A stretch of DNA of 64,000 nucleotides, taken from Larix kaempferi. Lineage: Eukaryota > Streptophyta > Pinopsida > Pinales > Pinaceae. The stretch lies in assembly GCA_027924585.1 (NCBI GenBank), contig BSBM01000106.1, positions 43,090,501 to 43,154,500 of the forward strand, given 5' to 3'. Under the pieces are notes generated by a model that was not told the DNA's origin, searched no databases, and saw only the letters and a program-made list of their open reading frames with translations. Below, one piece after another: positions 22,759 to 34,413 of the stretch (its first letter is position 1; the number at the start of each line of letters is the position of its first letter). The position numbers and the translations under genes are program-made.

Positions 22759-23620
22759 CTCCGGCTGGGGGATGGAAGCCTCCATGTGAGGTTCCAAGAT
22801 CATGCAGACTAGTGCCTTCTTATAAAATTCAAGACAAGGCCATTACAATGTTTTCTCCTCTCTCTCCAAGGCTATGTGTTATCCATTTATTAATTGCATT
22901 GCCCATTTTTGTTGTTTGATTTTTTTAATTGTATATCTAGTCCACGGAAAAACACTATTCCGTTATAGGATTTGGTTAACAGGATTCTTGAATGTTGCTC
23001 AAATACTTTCTCTTGAGTCTTCCAAATACTATTGAATAATCTATGTTAGTGAAAAAATTAATTTTGGTTGTTCAAATTAGCAATGTCTATGTCCTTTTCC
23101 ATCTTTCCTCTCAATTGACAAGTGGACTAGATTACATGTTCTGAAATTGCCACTGCATTTTTCTCCACTAGGAATGCTCCATCTGTAAATTACAGAGATC
23201 CTTTTTCAATAGAAAAAACAGGAAACAAAAGTACTTATTTGTTTCTTTCCTTTTTCTCTTCATTTCTCTTTAGCAAGGTTGAATACTATTGGTATAAGAG
23301 TGCTTCCTTCTATTTGTTTCTTTCTTTTTTTTTCTCCATGTTTTTTCAACTTGCAAAGTCTCTCATCGTATGAGTTTCTTGAACACTTTTATTGTTCATT
23401 TCTCTAATTGTGATCTTATTGGTTTCCCTTGTAGGTATATTTTTTTAGATTCCGGTGCAGTTCCCCATTTTCCATTGCTTTTTTCTTTCCTATAAGACAC
23501 GGGGAAAAAAAACACATGAATCCTTTCCTTGAAAATATGCTTGTTATTCCAATTAGACATGTCCCTTCTGAATAAATTGATGTTTCTTTGTCTAAGAACC
23601 ATATGGTTCAACTTATAAAC
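22759..23620. other. Unassigned AT-rich spacer with a motif shared with 17300
   Basis: Just outside repeat X, the sequence with GGGGATGGAAGCCTCC (about 22770) resembles GGGGATGGAATCCTCC at about 17322. Both are followed on the minus strand by a TGTT start. No coding potential was found from 22860 to 23620. Confidence 0.4.
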
Positions 23621-24655
23621 TTCCAGGATCAAATAGGGGATTCCTCTTTGATGTGTTTGCGGTGTTTCTACATTTCCGATATACGCCTATAGAATTAGAG
23701 AAGCAATTGTAAACCATTTTTGTCTGTCTTTAGCTCAAGGATAGTTCAAGGCATTGGTTTCAATGCAAATAGATCTAGCAATTGAATTATTTTATGATTT
23801 GCATGGCATACAAAATATTGATTTGTATCTTGATCGGATGTCCCAATCCACTTCGCATCCAAATGAAGAAAACACCAATGGATTGTGGGGTGATATTTTT
23901 TGCATAAAATGGTTTGCGAATTGGCTAAATGTTCTTGTTGCTATTTGGTCATTCACCAGGAAAAATAAATACCTTCATTTCAAATCTACCCGACTAGGAT
24001 ATTGCTACATACTTCCTTTCCATGACCATATATCGGCTTCTGGACACTTCTATCCATTGTTATCATATGGATCGATAGAAATAAGTCACCTTAGTTCCAA
24101 AGATTTGATGCAAACTATTCAGATGTTCCAATGTGTTGACTTGCAAATTGAAATTTCAGGTTTTATGGAAGTTCTAATGCAACAAGGTTTCTATTTCTTC
24201 GCTACAATTGAAGGCAATTGTCATGACTCACTATTTGAGTCTATTTGCAAATTTTCATTGTTTTTAGACACTTTGAGTCTTAGAAAAGATATAGTACAAA
24301 TATTTTGCAACACCATAGCATCAAATGATGCTAGAGACATTAAATTATTACACACATATCTACATAAAGACATCATAAAATAAAAAAAAGCTTGTTTCTA
24401 ATTGGGAGACATTTCTAGTACAATTGGAAAAGTCATCTCGTTTTGGGTTTGTGCAAGTGAACTAATTTTTTCTCCAATGGTTGTGTGAGTTGCTAGATAT
24501 TAACATATTCTTATGGGAAACTAGAGTACATGGAAACCTGTCATGATTTTATTCGACAAACAACACGTCTACAAATATATATCTCCTACAACATGAAATA
24601 GATACAACCCATTCACATTTCTGGCCATTACGAAAAAGCAAACTCCACAAACACT
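23620..24655 (+). pseudogene. Tandem OTU-like cysteine protease domains, pseudogene
   Basis: The open frame 23754-24383 starts inside a domain. YRIREAIVNHF (about 23690, another frame) is followed by LWGDIFCIKWFANWLNVLVA and then SGHFYPLL, the order expected for OTU proteases: an IRE helix, W-G-D plus ALA-like helix, and the catalytic His before an aromatic. A second set follows: FFATIEGNCHDSLFESI (with G-N-C as in the D-G-N-C nucleophile loop) and LRKDIVQIF. In other frames beyond the stop come FFLQWLCELLDINIFLWETR and, near 24625, SGHYEK. So two OTU-like modules lie head to tail. OTU enzymes remove ubiquitin or related modifiers; plants have host genes and some transposons carry them. Stops and frameshifts make it non-functional here. 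The CACTA end at 24661 lies directly after it. Confidence 0.5.
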
Positions 24656-24660
24656 TTTTC

Positions 24661-25000
24661 CACTAGTACATACGGGTCAAAATTCGACAAAATCTTGCAA
24701 CGGTTGAGATAAAATCAATTTTATTGTCAGAAAAAACATTACAAAAATTAATTTTTTTCATGAGGCGTGACATTTGTCGATCTTTTGATGTTTTCCAAAG
24801 TGTGTTGATATTATGACACATTTTTGTCGTAATACCGATGGGATTTTTCGCACGTGTGGACCACACATTTCTGTGTAATGGCTATTGAATTTTGATTTGT
24901 CAACCAATTATAATAACATAGGTTCGTCGAAATTTCGACGATCGTCGAACTATAAATATATATGTCTGAAACAACTTCGACAAATTTGTCATAGTTGCGA
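24661..25000 (+). repeat. CACTA 5' terminal and subterminal repeat region
   Basis: After CACTAG, short motifs such as TTCGACAAA, TTTGTCG, TTGTCGTAATACCGATGGG and GTCGAAATTTCGACGATCGT are scattered on both strands. In this superfamily they are the usual binding sites for the element's DNA-binding protein. Confidence 0.7.
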
Positions 25001-25680
25001 CATTGCTGTTGGAGATTGTTTATTTAATCTGTGATTTTTCTATCAAGTATTGGGTTAACGCATTGAATTTTTTTATCTACATAGCTCATATTTTTCTATC
25101 ATGTACTAGTTTAACACATCCAGTTTTTATTTACATAGCTCGTATTTTAGAGTTTCAAAGTCAATATTTTTTTTTTGTCTTAGCTTTTAATATAAAGCTA
25201 TGTTAAGAAATTTTAATACCATGATATGGCTTTATGCATTAACTTCATAATGTGTAATTTTGAAATTTATATAATTTTTTTTTTCATAGACGGGCAACTC
25301 ATTTAGAAAATTTACCATTTCAACATTTGAAATTGTTTTTTTGCCATCATTATTCAATGCATGAAATTTTAGGTTTATATCTACTTCTTTCATAATATTG
25401 TCAATTCTTGATCTGTAGGTCACTAATTGGATTTTCCCATAATTTCGGTTAATACATTGAACAATTAAATGAATTTTTAAAAAGATTTGAATTTTACTGC
25501 ATGAAATTGTAGGTTGAATTGGTTATGGTTTTACTAGTGCATGAAATTGGTTGAAATAATGCAGTTGTATTTGTAAAATTGGTTGAAATAATGTCACATT
25601 TGTGATAATGGTTGAATATATATATATATTAAATGTAATTATATATTGATTGAGTTGAATTGGTTCTTATAGGCAATTAG

Positions 25681-27033
25681 AATGTCATATAAATATACTG
25701 CAGAAGAAACTGCAAGGAAGCTTACTCAATTTAGGGCGGTATTAGAGGATTGCAAACGAAAATATTTTTAAGAACAACAATTGAAAAACATTGTAGAGAG
25801 AAGGGGCACACTAAAGGGGGTATGAATATCGTCCCTTGGTAAGACATTAATCATTTTATAATGTACTCTTTGTAATAGTGATAATGTATTTGTACAATGT
25901 TTTATCGTTTTAATATTTGATGTATATACACTAATTTTATTACATTTTTTGTAATTATAAAGACAATTCCCCCTAAATGTTGACCACTAGAGAGTTATTT
26001 ACCAAGTAGTAGTAGAAATACCACTTTATAAGGTGAGAAACATGGAGATCAAAATATTGATGATCAAGTTCTTAATGATGCTATGGATGATAATAATATT
26101 ATTGATACAAAGGAGGAAGATGGGATCAATAAATTGATCCAAGACACATTTACTCCAATGGATGAGGACAACCTCAATGATATTCATGATGTTCCTTTAC
26201 TTGAGAACTCATAGAAACCTCTTTATGATGGTTTGAAGACAAATATTTTATCTACTATATTGTTTTTGGTGAACCTAAAGGTTTTGAATGGTTTATCAAA
26301 CACTTGTATGACACAAATCCTAAGGTATATTGTAATGTAATAATTTCATCCTCACATGTACAATATAAAAGTTGTCTATTTTCCTCTATTGTACTTAGTG
26401 TTTAATTCATAAAACAGGGACGCAATATTGAGGACTAATATTCTTTACATTAACTTATTTTTTTTCAATGTCGTAGTTTGTTAGGTGAATTTCTATTACC
26501 ATGATCAAATATTTTACCACGCACATATCAAGAAATATCTATGATTATGAGAGAAATCGCAATGGAGTATCAACCTATTCATGCATGTGCTAATGATCAT
26601 ATTATATATTATGGACAATATGCATCAGAAAATGAATGCCTGGAATATCAAATAAGTAGATATCGAATTGATCACGCAACAAAAAAGGTTCCTCACAAAG
26701 TTCTTCGTTTTATTCCCATAATTCCTCATTTCCAGTGATGTTTTAGGTGCCAAAGTATAGCACAATTTATGGATTACCGTGGGATTACCATGCAAAGAAC
26801 ATAAGTCAATATGGTGTTTTTCGAATCCCTACAAATGGTTCTTCATTGAAGAAAAATGGCTAATTATTAAAGAAGAACATCGTAATGTTAGACTCTCATT
26901 TGAAGCCGATGGTGTCAATAAATTTGGAGAGCTTCGTTCTACTTACTCAGTGTGGCCTGTTTTTGTTATAAACAATAACCTTCCTCCTTGGATGTCGGTA
27001 AAGAGATAACACACAATGTTGGAAATGATTGTT
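25681..27033 (+). pseudogene. CACTA transposase Tnp2, N-terminal part, decayed
   Basis: The piece at 25684 (MSYKYTAEETARKLTQFR) may be a first exon. Further on, PLYDGLKTNILSTILFLVNL and LNGLSNTCMT (26220-26320) match the start of the Tnp2 domain. 26541-26735 gives MIMREIAMEYQPIHACANDH and YRIDHATKKVPHKVLRFIP. 26779-27009 gives EEHRNVRLSFEADGVN-FGELRSTYSVWPVF and NNNLPPWMS. These are conserved blocks of plant CACTA transposases, which cut and join element ends. Stops at 26212 and 27007 and missing introns make it non-functional. The frame is cut at MLEMIV (27033) by BR, and the matching downstream codons begin at 47520. Confidence 0.9.
27029..27033 (+). repeat. Target duplication of BR (left)
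   Basis: TTGTT, matched by TTGTT at 47515-47519. Joining the flanks at this site keeps the transposase reading frame across the break (MIV then PG), which supports the assignment. Confidence 0.75.
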
Positions 27034-27983
27034 TGTCACACCAAAATCTCATCATCATGAGTCATGTATCATCTCTATGCCTTAATCCTTGAAGTCCCTT
27101 GCCTAAAAAGTTAGGAGAAAGTTTGTTGTCCTTTCATTTTGTATTTTGTAGGCACCCTGAAGCACCATGTTTTCTAGAAAGGAATGACGAACCCAAGGTG
27201 ATGCAATCTGCACCTTAGTAAAGTGCATCGATGACGCAATGTGCCTTTGTACAAGGTGCGGTGATCCACTTCTGACGCAGGTTGCCTTTGTGCAAGGTGC
27301 ATTGCAGTTGGTTAAATTGGATAAAAGGAAGCTTCAAGCAACTTCTCGAAGCTTGGTGATGTGGAGGCTTATCGCTAGATGCTTGGAAAGGTGGCACTTG
27401 ATCCCTTAACCTATTGGGATGATTCCTTAAGCCTCTCCCCTAAATCTTCAACCTCTCCTATCCCTTTAGCTCTATATATATGAACCCCCTCTCCATTGTT
27501 AAGGAAGGAAGGATAAAGTACCCATATGCAGGCGGAATTTGGTCAAGAGATTATCTTCATCCATAAGAGGCTAGAAGGCTTTGATATTTTGAGGAAAGAT
27601 CATTTGAGTTGGAGTCATAACGTCAAGGCATCAGTTGTAACTCTCTACTCTATATTTGCTGCAAATTACATTTAATATAAATATATTTCCATAAACTTGT
27701 TATGTTTTATAATAATGTTTAGGATTAGCTTCTTTGATTGTTGATCTAGTTAGATTCATAATCATATGCTTTCATATTGTTCGTTTGTTTCCACTTGCTC
27801 CTTCTTGTTTTGCAGCTGGAGATCGAGGGATTGAGAGTAGATCAAACGCGAAGAAAGGAATTGCGTTTACGAGGTAAATCACTTTTAGATCTACCTTGCA
27901 ATTTAATATAACTAGGAAAGATAAATATTTTATGTACTTGTTTTGTTCTAGATCTAAATCATTTAGGCTAGAGAGATCAGTTT
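27034..27983 (+). repeat. 5' LTR of BR, missing its last ~29 bp
   Basis: It matches 46536-47485. A TATA-like CTATATATATGAA lies at 27472-27484. Copia-1 begins at 27984, exactly where similarity to the right LTR stops. The final ~29 bp and the primer site are not found after copia-1, which implies a deletion at about 34075. Confidence 0.85.
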
Positions 27984-28475
27984 TGTTGGTTGTGGAGCCA
28001 TATATTCCATTCTCATAGATGATATTGTCATAGCTGTGCACCCCAGAGGACTGTACACTCATTCCCTTACCTTGGGGTTCGAGGGCAACGCCTCGGAGAA
28101 AAAATTTTGGGACTGTTTTCGCCAACAGTTTTCAGGCCCATGGTTTTGGGTATCCCGTGGTATTTTCCCATTGTATTTCCCTTATAAAAGAAAGGCATTG
28201 TAATATGGATAGGGTTGATGTATTAGGTTTTATGCATTGTGAAGATCTTTGAGATCGGAAGAGAGACTGTGAGACAGTGAAGAGGAAGTGCAACGGTTGT
28301 GCTGCAGGTTGTATCCCTTCAATTTGTTGGACGACATAATAATAAGGACTGACAAATTTCAGTGTGGATGTAGCCCAAGTTGGGGTGAACCACGATATAC
28401 TCTCATGTAATGTGTGTGTGATTATATTTGCATGTATGTTTATTGTTATTTCTCTGCGATCCTGTTTTTCTAACA
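27984..28475 (+). repeat. 5' LTR of copia-1
   Basis: 492 bp, TG...CA. It has a TATA box TATAAAAG at 28193-28200. The same start motif and end motif occur in copia-2 (49360 and 50994). Confidence 0.9.
28193..28200 (+). promoter_or_regulatory. TATA box in copia-1 LTR
   Basis: TATAAAAG in the middle of the LTR, in context CCCTTATAAAAGAAAGG. The aligned place in copia-2 reads CCCTCTTTGAAAGG, so the box is lost there. Confidence 0.6.
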
Positions 28476-28477
28476 AT

Positions 28478-28489
28478 TGGTATCAGAGC
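28478..28489 (+). other. Primer binding site of copia-1
   Basis: TGGTATCAGAGC, two bases after the LTR end; Met-tRNA type. Confidence 0.92.
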
Positions 28490-28550
28490 CAAAGGTCTAT
28501 TTGACAGATAAACCCACAGGAAGCTAGCATTTCTAGTTCAAGTGGGAGCA

Positions 28551-29335
28551 ATGGCAGAAGAATAAAAGTTTAAGGTCGAGAATTTTAACGGCCAAAACTT
28601 CCAATTATGGAAGATGCAAATGGAGGACTATCTGTACCAGAAGGATCTATTCCTACCGTTGGTAGGAAGAGCAAAGCAGTTGACGGCCATGAAGGACGAA
28701 GAATGGGAGGTTCTTGACAGAAAGGCTCTGGGAACAATACGACTAAGCCTGGCTTCGTTGGTGGCTTTCAATATCTCAAAAGAAATGACAACGGAGGGTT
28801 TGATGAGCGCATTGGGTAAGCTATATGAAAAACCATCGACCTCCAACAATGTATTTCTAATGAAGCGTTTATTTAATATGAAGATGTCTGAAGGTGGATC
28901 TGTTACTAATCATTTAAATCAGTTTAATACGGTTACAAATCAACTAAGTTCCGTAAGTGTGAACTTTGATGATGAGGTTAGGGCTCTTCTAATCTTGTGT
29001 TCATTGCCAGAAAGTTGGAATAGCTTGGTCATGGCTGTAAGTAACTCTGTCTCTGGTTCAAACACCCTGAAATTTGATGATTTTATTGGTGTTATTCTTA
29101 GCGAGGAAATGTGAAGAAAAAGCACAGGTGAGACATCAAGCAATGCGTTGACCATGGAGAGAAGGGGAAGACAAAAGGCGAGAGGAAAGAGCCAAGGTAA
29201 TCGTGGCAAGTCTAAAACGGGCAGATCCAAGTCCAGACTGGGAAAGATAGAGTGCTGAAACCATGGAAAGAAAGGACATCTGAAGAAAGACTGCAGATCT
29301 CTAAAGAAGAAAGGAGATGCACAGCAGGAAACTAC
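28551..29335 (+). pseudogene. Copia-1 gag
   Basis: The start ATGGCAGAAGAA at 28551 gives a TAA after four codons, then KFKVENFNGQNFQLWKMQME, typical of copia gag N-termini. The UBN2-type capsid (28614-29113) has FLMKRLFNMKMSEGGSVTNH and LLILCSLPESW. A TGA follows at 29112. The nucleocapsid zinc knuckle should read C-x2-C-x4-H-x4-C; here it reads C-stop-N-H-G-K-K-G-H-L-K-K-D-C (about 29254), so the second Cys is His and a stop replaces Trp. It would package genomic RNA in virus-like particles. It is non-functional as it stands. Confidence 0.9.
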
Positions 29336-30080
29336 CCAGGAAGCAAATGTAGTAGGTGATGTGTTACAAGATGCTTTGATTCTTGTATTAGATAATACTA
29401 GTGATTATTGGGTAGTAGATTCAGGGGCTTCATGTCATGCTACACCCATAAGAAATACTTTCATGATTATGTTCCAGGTGATTTTGGACATGTTTTATTT
29501 GGTGATGATGAGCCATGTAAAATTGTTCGAATGGGTAAGGTATGGACAAAAGTTAAGAATGGAACTGATTGCTTGTTCAAATATGTAAGGCATATTCCTG
29601 CTATGAAAAGAAATATGATCTCAATAAGGTAGTTGGGAGATGGAGGCTATCTATCTACATTTGGAGAAAAGTGGTGGAAGATCACTAAAGGATCAATGGT
29701 GATAGAAAAAGGAGATAGGGTAGGTACGTTGTATTTATGTCCTCATAATACTAACCATTCTATCTCTTTAGCTTCCAGAGGAACAGATACAGCATTGGGG
29801 CATCATAGGCTTGGACACATGAGTGAGAAGGGGATGTAGATTCTCCACTCAAGGAAGTTGTTGTCAGATTTGAAGCAGATAAGTTTGGAATTCTGTAAAA
29901 ACTGTGTTTATGGAAAACAGAAGAGAGCCATATTTCTCAGGGTTGGGAAACAGAAGAAGAATGAAAAGTTAGATCTTGTGCATACAAATGTATAGGGACT
30001 GGCTCAGGTACAATCTCTTGGTGGCTCTCATTATTATGTTACATTTATTGATGATGCAACTAGGAAAACTTGGGTTTATT
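29336..30080 (+). pseudogene. Copia-1 protease and integrase N-terminal region
   Basis: Protease motif DYWVVDSGASCHATP at about 29403 keeps the D-S-G catalytic triplet of aspartic proteases; a frameshift follows near 29445. The GAG-pre-integrase zinc region has LGHHRLGHMSEKGM (about 29795) and CKNCVYGKQKR (about 29895), the HH-CC arrangement. The integrase core begins with FIDDATRKTW, holding the first catalytic Asp, and stops at 30080 where a solo LTR is inserted. TAG stops lie at 29631, 29837 and near 29993. Confidence 0.9.
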
Positions 30081-31848
30081 TGTAATATCCCTTTTTCAAA
30101 TTTTATTAAAATGCCCAATTTTCCACTTTTTTTCCCAATTTCGACCTTTGACTAGTTTTACTGTTTTGACCTCCAAATCAACCCAAATGCTCCCAAATCT
30201 TCTGTAGGAGTGTATGAATGGTATTTAGACTTGAATATAAGGTTCAGGGATGTTTTATGGCCCTCCAAATATTGCTGCAAACTTGATTTGTATTCTGATC
30301 AATATATGTAATTTTGACTAGTAATTTGTGCATCAAATCCCCCTCGGGTAACACTGCAAATGGCCTTCCAAATGCCTCCAAACTCCCACAAATTTATGAA
30401 CAGAGGTATATAATGTGTTAAGTATGTGATTAAGGTATCATATGCACCATTAATTGATTTTTAATACTGTTCTAACTCTCTCACATTCAACAGCAAAAAC
30501 CCCCAATTCGACCCTTGGGGAAATGGCACTATTTCACCTCCCAATACAACTAAACTGAGTAAAAATGCTTCAAATGCTCAAGTACAGTACATGAAACTTG
30601 TAGAAGACATCCATGGAAGTATATTGATCACAAATATATAAGAGAATCATCCATCCATTTGAAATAATCAACATTATAGGGTCATACATCAATGCATTGG
30701 GGAAATGGACATTGTTTGCTCATTAATCAATAGTTTTGCATACAACCAGTGGGTATTTCGACCTGAGACTTTCTGAATAAGAATAATAGAGGATATGAAG
30801 CTATTACAATCATAAATATATAATGAGAAGCTCTCTCAAGAAGCACAAGTGCTCACCAAAAACGCCCTCCCTCAAGGAGCACGAATATGCCTTCAAAACT
30901 GGAAACGGTGGAGAGAAAGTGCTGCACTAAACCAAACCATGAAACTTCCTGTAGTTGCTACCTGCAAATACAAACTCCATTAAAGCACCATGAAAGACCT
31001 GAGTGGCCTCTCCAAACACCAACTTGGATGGGAATCTTTCACCCTTGAAATTGGCTAAGGCAAGAAACTAGTCATCCACTAGCTCTCTCTTCACAAATGC
31101 AATTTTCTCAAATCATCAAAAGCCATTCTCATACTTGATTTCTACATTTTATAACCAACATTAGCCTTCAAGGGGTCGAAATCCTCTCAATAGATTCAAT
31201 AATTTTCCATTTAGAAAATATTCCTCATTTGCCACTTGTCTCCTAGTTCCAACCTTCCATCTTCTCCCAAATTCGAATTTGAGTCTCTTTAGATTCCTCC
31301 AACTCCATGAGCGCCTTCTTGAGCCTATTTTTGGGGCTGACATGTCATAATGTTCAGGTGTAAGAAGTCAGGTCTGAATTTTTTCATAAAATGTCATAGA
31401 TGCTTCATTATTGTTGTCATAAAACTAGGGAATCTAGCCCATGTGTCCACTAGTCTCCAATTTGACTCTTCCTCTCCCATGGAGGTTACTATTCCTTCCC
31501 ATTTCGACCTAATATGCTCAATGCCATGTGTTATGACTTACCAACTCACCCAAGAGTGTTCACCTTCCCATGTATTCGAATTGGCAAGAGAGAGCTGCCA
31601 TGTGTCATTGAAAAATCAAGCTAGTGTGGGTCCCACCACCTCCATATGTCTCCAAAACCACTTGCCACCTAGAATTTCTCTTGAATTTATTTATTCATCA
31701 TATTTATTAAATGCTTGAACCCTTCTAATGTCTAAATATCATTTATTAGTTTCCTTATTACCATCCCACATGTGCCCATCCAACCTAGGAAACTAGTAGG
31801 ATTGATGGGATTGTCTTACTATGCACTTATTTGAATGGGGACATTACA
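30081..31848 (-). mobile_element. Solo LTR of the El2-related family, reverse orientation
   Basis: Starts TGTAATATCCC and ends GGGGACATTACA, flanked by TTATT (30076-30080, 31849-31853). Reverse-complemented, it aligns with the El2 LTRs (36306, 41397) through the segments GGAGGGCGTTTTTGGTGAGC and GAGGGTGAAAGATTCCCATC. It lies within the copia-1 integrase core between WVY and CIRQKYDVF. At 1768 bp it is shorter than the El2 LTRs at its start, so it represents a sister subfamily. Confidence 0.93.
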
Positions 31849-31853
31849 TTATT

Positions 31854-32700
31854 GCATTAGACAAAAATATGATGTGTTTGCTACTTTTAAGAAGTGGAAA
31901 GCTTTGGTTGATAATGAGACAGGAAAAAGGTTGAAGTGTCTCAGATCTGATAATGGAGGTGAGTACTGCGACAAGGATTTCGATAGTTACTATTCATACC
32001 ATGGGATTCATAGAGAGAATATAGTCCCAGGAACACCACAAGAAAATTGTGTGTCTGAAAGGATGAACAGAACGATCATGGAGCATACAAGGTGTATGAG
32101 ATTGCATGCAGGGTTGCCCTTACAGTTTTGTGTGGATGCTGTAAATACTGCCGTTTATTTAATAAATAGAGGACCTTCAAGTACTTTGGATGGTGGTATT
32201 CTAGAGGAGGCATGGACAGGTAAAAAGGTAAACTACTCATTTATGAGAACGTTTGGTTGTGAAGCATTTGTCCATATTGATAAAGATAATAGAACAACGC
32301 TTGAAGCTAAATCCAAGAAATGTACCTCTATTGGATATGGGGTTGATGATTTTGGTTATTGCTTATGGGATTATGAAAATAACAAAATCATTAGGAGTAG
32401 AGATGTTATATTCAATGAAAAGGTCATGTATAAAGATCAGCTACAGAGAAAGAAACAGGAAAAGGAAAATACAGAGTACATAGTACTTGATGAAATTAAA
32501 GAAAATGAAGTTCCAAAGGTGCCAAAAAATCAAGAACAGCAGCAAGTACCTGAAACTCCTGCAACTACAAGAATATATACTAGGTTAAGTAGACTCCCTG
32601 AACAATACTCTCCTTCAATGTATTATTTATTGATAACTGATGCTGGTGAGCCAGAGTGTTATGAAGAAGCAATGTAGGTGGAAACTAGAAAGAAGTGGGA
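31854..32700 (+). pseudogene. Copia-1 integrase core and C-terminal region
   Basis: Continues the core after the solo LTR. LKCLRSDNGGEYC (second catalytic Asp) and PGTPQENCVSERMNRTIMEH (catalytic Glu) complete a D-D-E set with FIDD upstream of the insertion. FGCEAFVHIDKDNR and DYENNKIIRSRDVIFNE are the usual copia integrase C-terminal blocks. The open frame runs to TAG at 32675. It inserts cDNA into the genome in this family. Confidence 0.93.
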
Positions 32701-34075
32701 GCAAGGCATGAATGAGGAGATGGACTCATTGGTAGGAAACCAGACTTGGGATTTGGTTCATTTGCCTACTGGTAAAAGAGCATTGCAGAACAAATGGATT
32801 TACAGGTTGAAGGAAGAAGAAGGAGGTAAGAAACGGTACAAGGCCAGACTTGTTGTAAAGAGGTTTGCACAGAAGAAAGGTATAGATTTTGATGAAATAT
32901 TTTCTCCTGTTGTTAAGATGACTTCAATTAGGACTATCTTAAGTCTAGTGGCGGTAGAAGATTTGCATCTTGAATAGTTAGATGTAAAAACAACCTTTCT
33001 CTATAGGGATTTGGAGGAAGAGATATATATGCAACAACCACAAGGGTATCAGGTCAAAGGGAAGGAGGATTTGGTATGCAGGTTGAAGAAGAGCTTGTAT
33101 GGATTGAAGCAAGCTCCAAGGCAGTGATATTTAAAATTTGATAGGTTTATGACAGAATAAGGTTATAGTAGATGTAATTATGACCATTGTGTTTATTTTA
33201 AGAAGCTAGACAATGAAAGATATATTATCTTATTATTGTATGTGGATGACATGCTTGCTACAGGGTCTAACATGTATGATATAAATGTACTCAAAAGGAA
33301 GCTAGATAATTCATTTGCGATGAAGGATTTGGGTGCTGCAAAGCAAATCTTTGGTATGAGAATAACGAGAGACAGGAAAAATCGCAAATTGACATTGTCT
33401 CGGAGTGAGTATATACAAAAGGTGTTGGAGAGGTTCAAAATGCAGAATGAAAAACCAATAAGTACACCTTTGTCCAACCATTTCAGTCTAAGTGAGGAAA
33501 TTTGTCCCAAGACATAGGAAGAGATAGATTACATGTCCAAGATTCCATATCAATCAACAGTTGGAAGCTTGATGTATGCCATGGTGTGCACAAGACTAGA
33601 TATTGCACAAGCAGTGGGAGTTGTGAGCAGATATATGAACAATCTAGGTAAAGAACATTGGAAGGTAGTACAGTGGATTCTCAGGTATTTGAGAGGTACT
33701 ACCACTCAGGCATCATGTTTTGGAGGTTCAGACACTGTTCTACAGGGATATGTTGATGCAGCAGATATGGCAGGTGATAAGGATAGCAGGAGGAGAACCA
33801 CAAGGTATGTGTTTACTGTAGGTGGAACAACAGTAAGTTGGATTTCGAAATTGCAAAAGGTTGTTACACTTTCAACAACGGAAGCAGAGTATGTTGCTGT
33901 TACAGAGGCTAGTAAAGAGATGATTTGGTTGCAGAGGTTTATGGAGGAAGTGGGTAAGAAGCAGAAGGATAGAAGGTTGTATAGTGACAGCTAGAGTGCC
34001 ATTCATCTTATAAAGAACTCAGCATTCCATTCCAGGACTAAACATATAAATCTCAAGTACCATTTCATACGGTCT
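32678..34075 (+). pseudogene. Copia-1 reverse transcriptase and RNase H
   Basis: RT begins EEMDSLVGNQTWDLVHLPTG and KARLVVKRFAQKKGIDFDE. The catalytic YVDD is at 33239-33250 and is intact. FAMKDLGAAKQIFGM and TPLSNHFSLSE are standard. RNase H has GSLMYAMVCTRLDIAQAVG, RYLRGTTTQA, and LSTTEAEYVAVTEASKE with its catalytic Glu. Stops: 32975, 33126, 33158, 33515 and 33992. An extra residue lies in the YVDAADMAGD motif, usually VDADMAGD. The frame ends at YHFIRSV where similarity stops. Function in the family: copying element RNA into DNA. Confidence 0.93.
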
Positions 34076-34413
34076 GTTCGCACTCCCACGTACCTTGATT
34101 ATATCGGGAGACCCCATTAGGATCCCTGGAACCATCCGATTAAACCTTGTGACTGTCTTGTTGTTGCAATACACCGAGAACAACACTTGGGGAGATTACT
34201 ACACATGTACTGTTAGGTAGTCGAGTTATACGACCAAGGGTACGGTCCCAATCCTCCTTCGTTAGTGGTCAATTTTTTTTTTTCCGAGTATAATTGTTGG
34301 ACCCTACAGTTGATCGTGAGTTGTGACAACTTGACACACCCATGAGGATCCATCTTTTACACCCCTCCTATTCACAAGTTTTCCTGTTGCTTTTAGTTTG
34401 AATATCATTTCTT
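34076..34413. other. Internal BR sequence after the copia-1 breakpoint
   Basis: Sequence changes abruptly at about 34075. No LTR end or primer site of BR is present. No coding feature was recognised. Confidence 0.5.

Larger units (their letters stand above)
27984..34075 (+). mobile_element. Ty1/copia retrotransposon copia-1, 3'-truncated
   Basis: LTR 27984-28475 (TGTTGGTTGTGGAGCC to TTTTTCTAACA), primer site at 28478, then gag, protease, integrase, RT and RNase H in copia order. The polyprotein has at least eight in-frame stops and is interrupted by a solo LTR at 30081-31848. Similarity to copia ends in the last RNase H segment (YHFIRSV, about 34075). The 3' LTR is absent, so the right end was deleted together with the end of BR's left LTR. 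Confidence 0.93.

Noticed and set aside
31350-31718. 122-codon frame in the solo LTR at 30081
   Set aside because: Noncoding LTR; the aligned parts of the El2 LTRs do not keep this frame.
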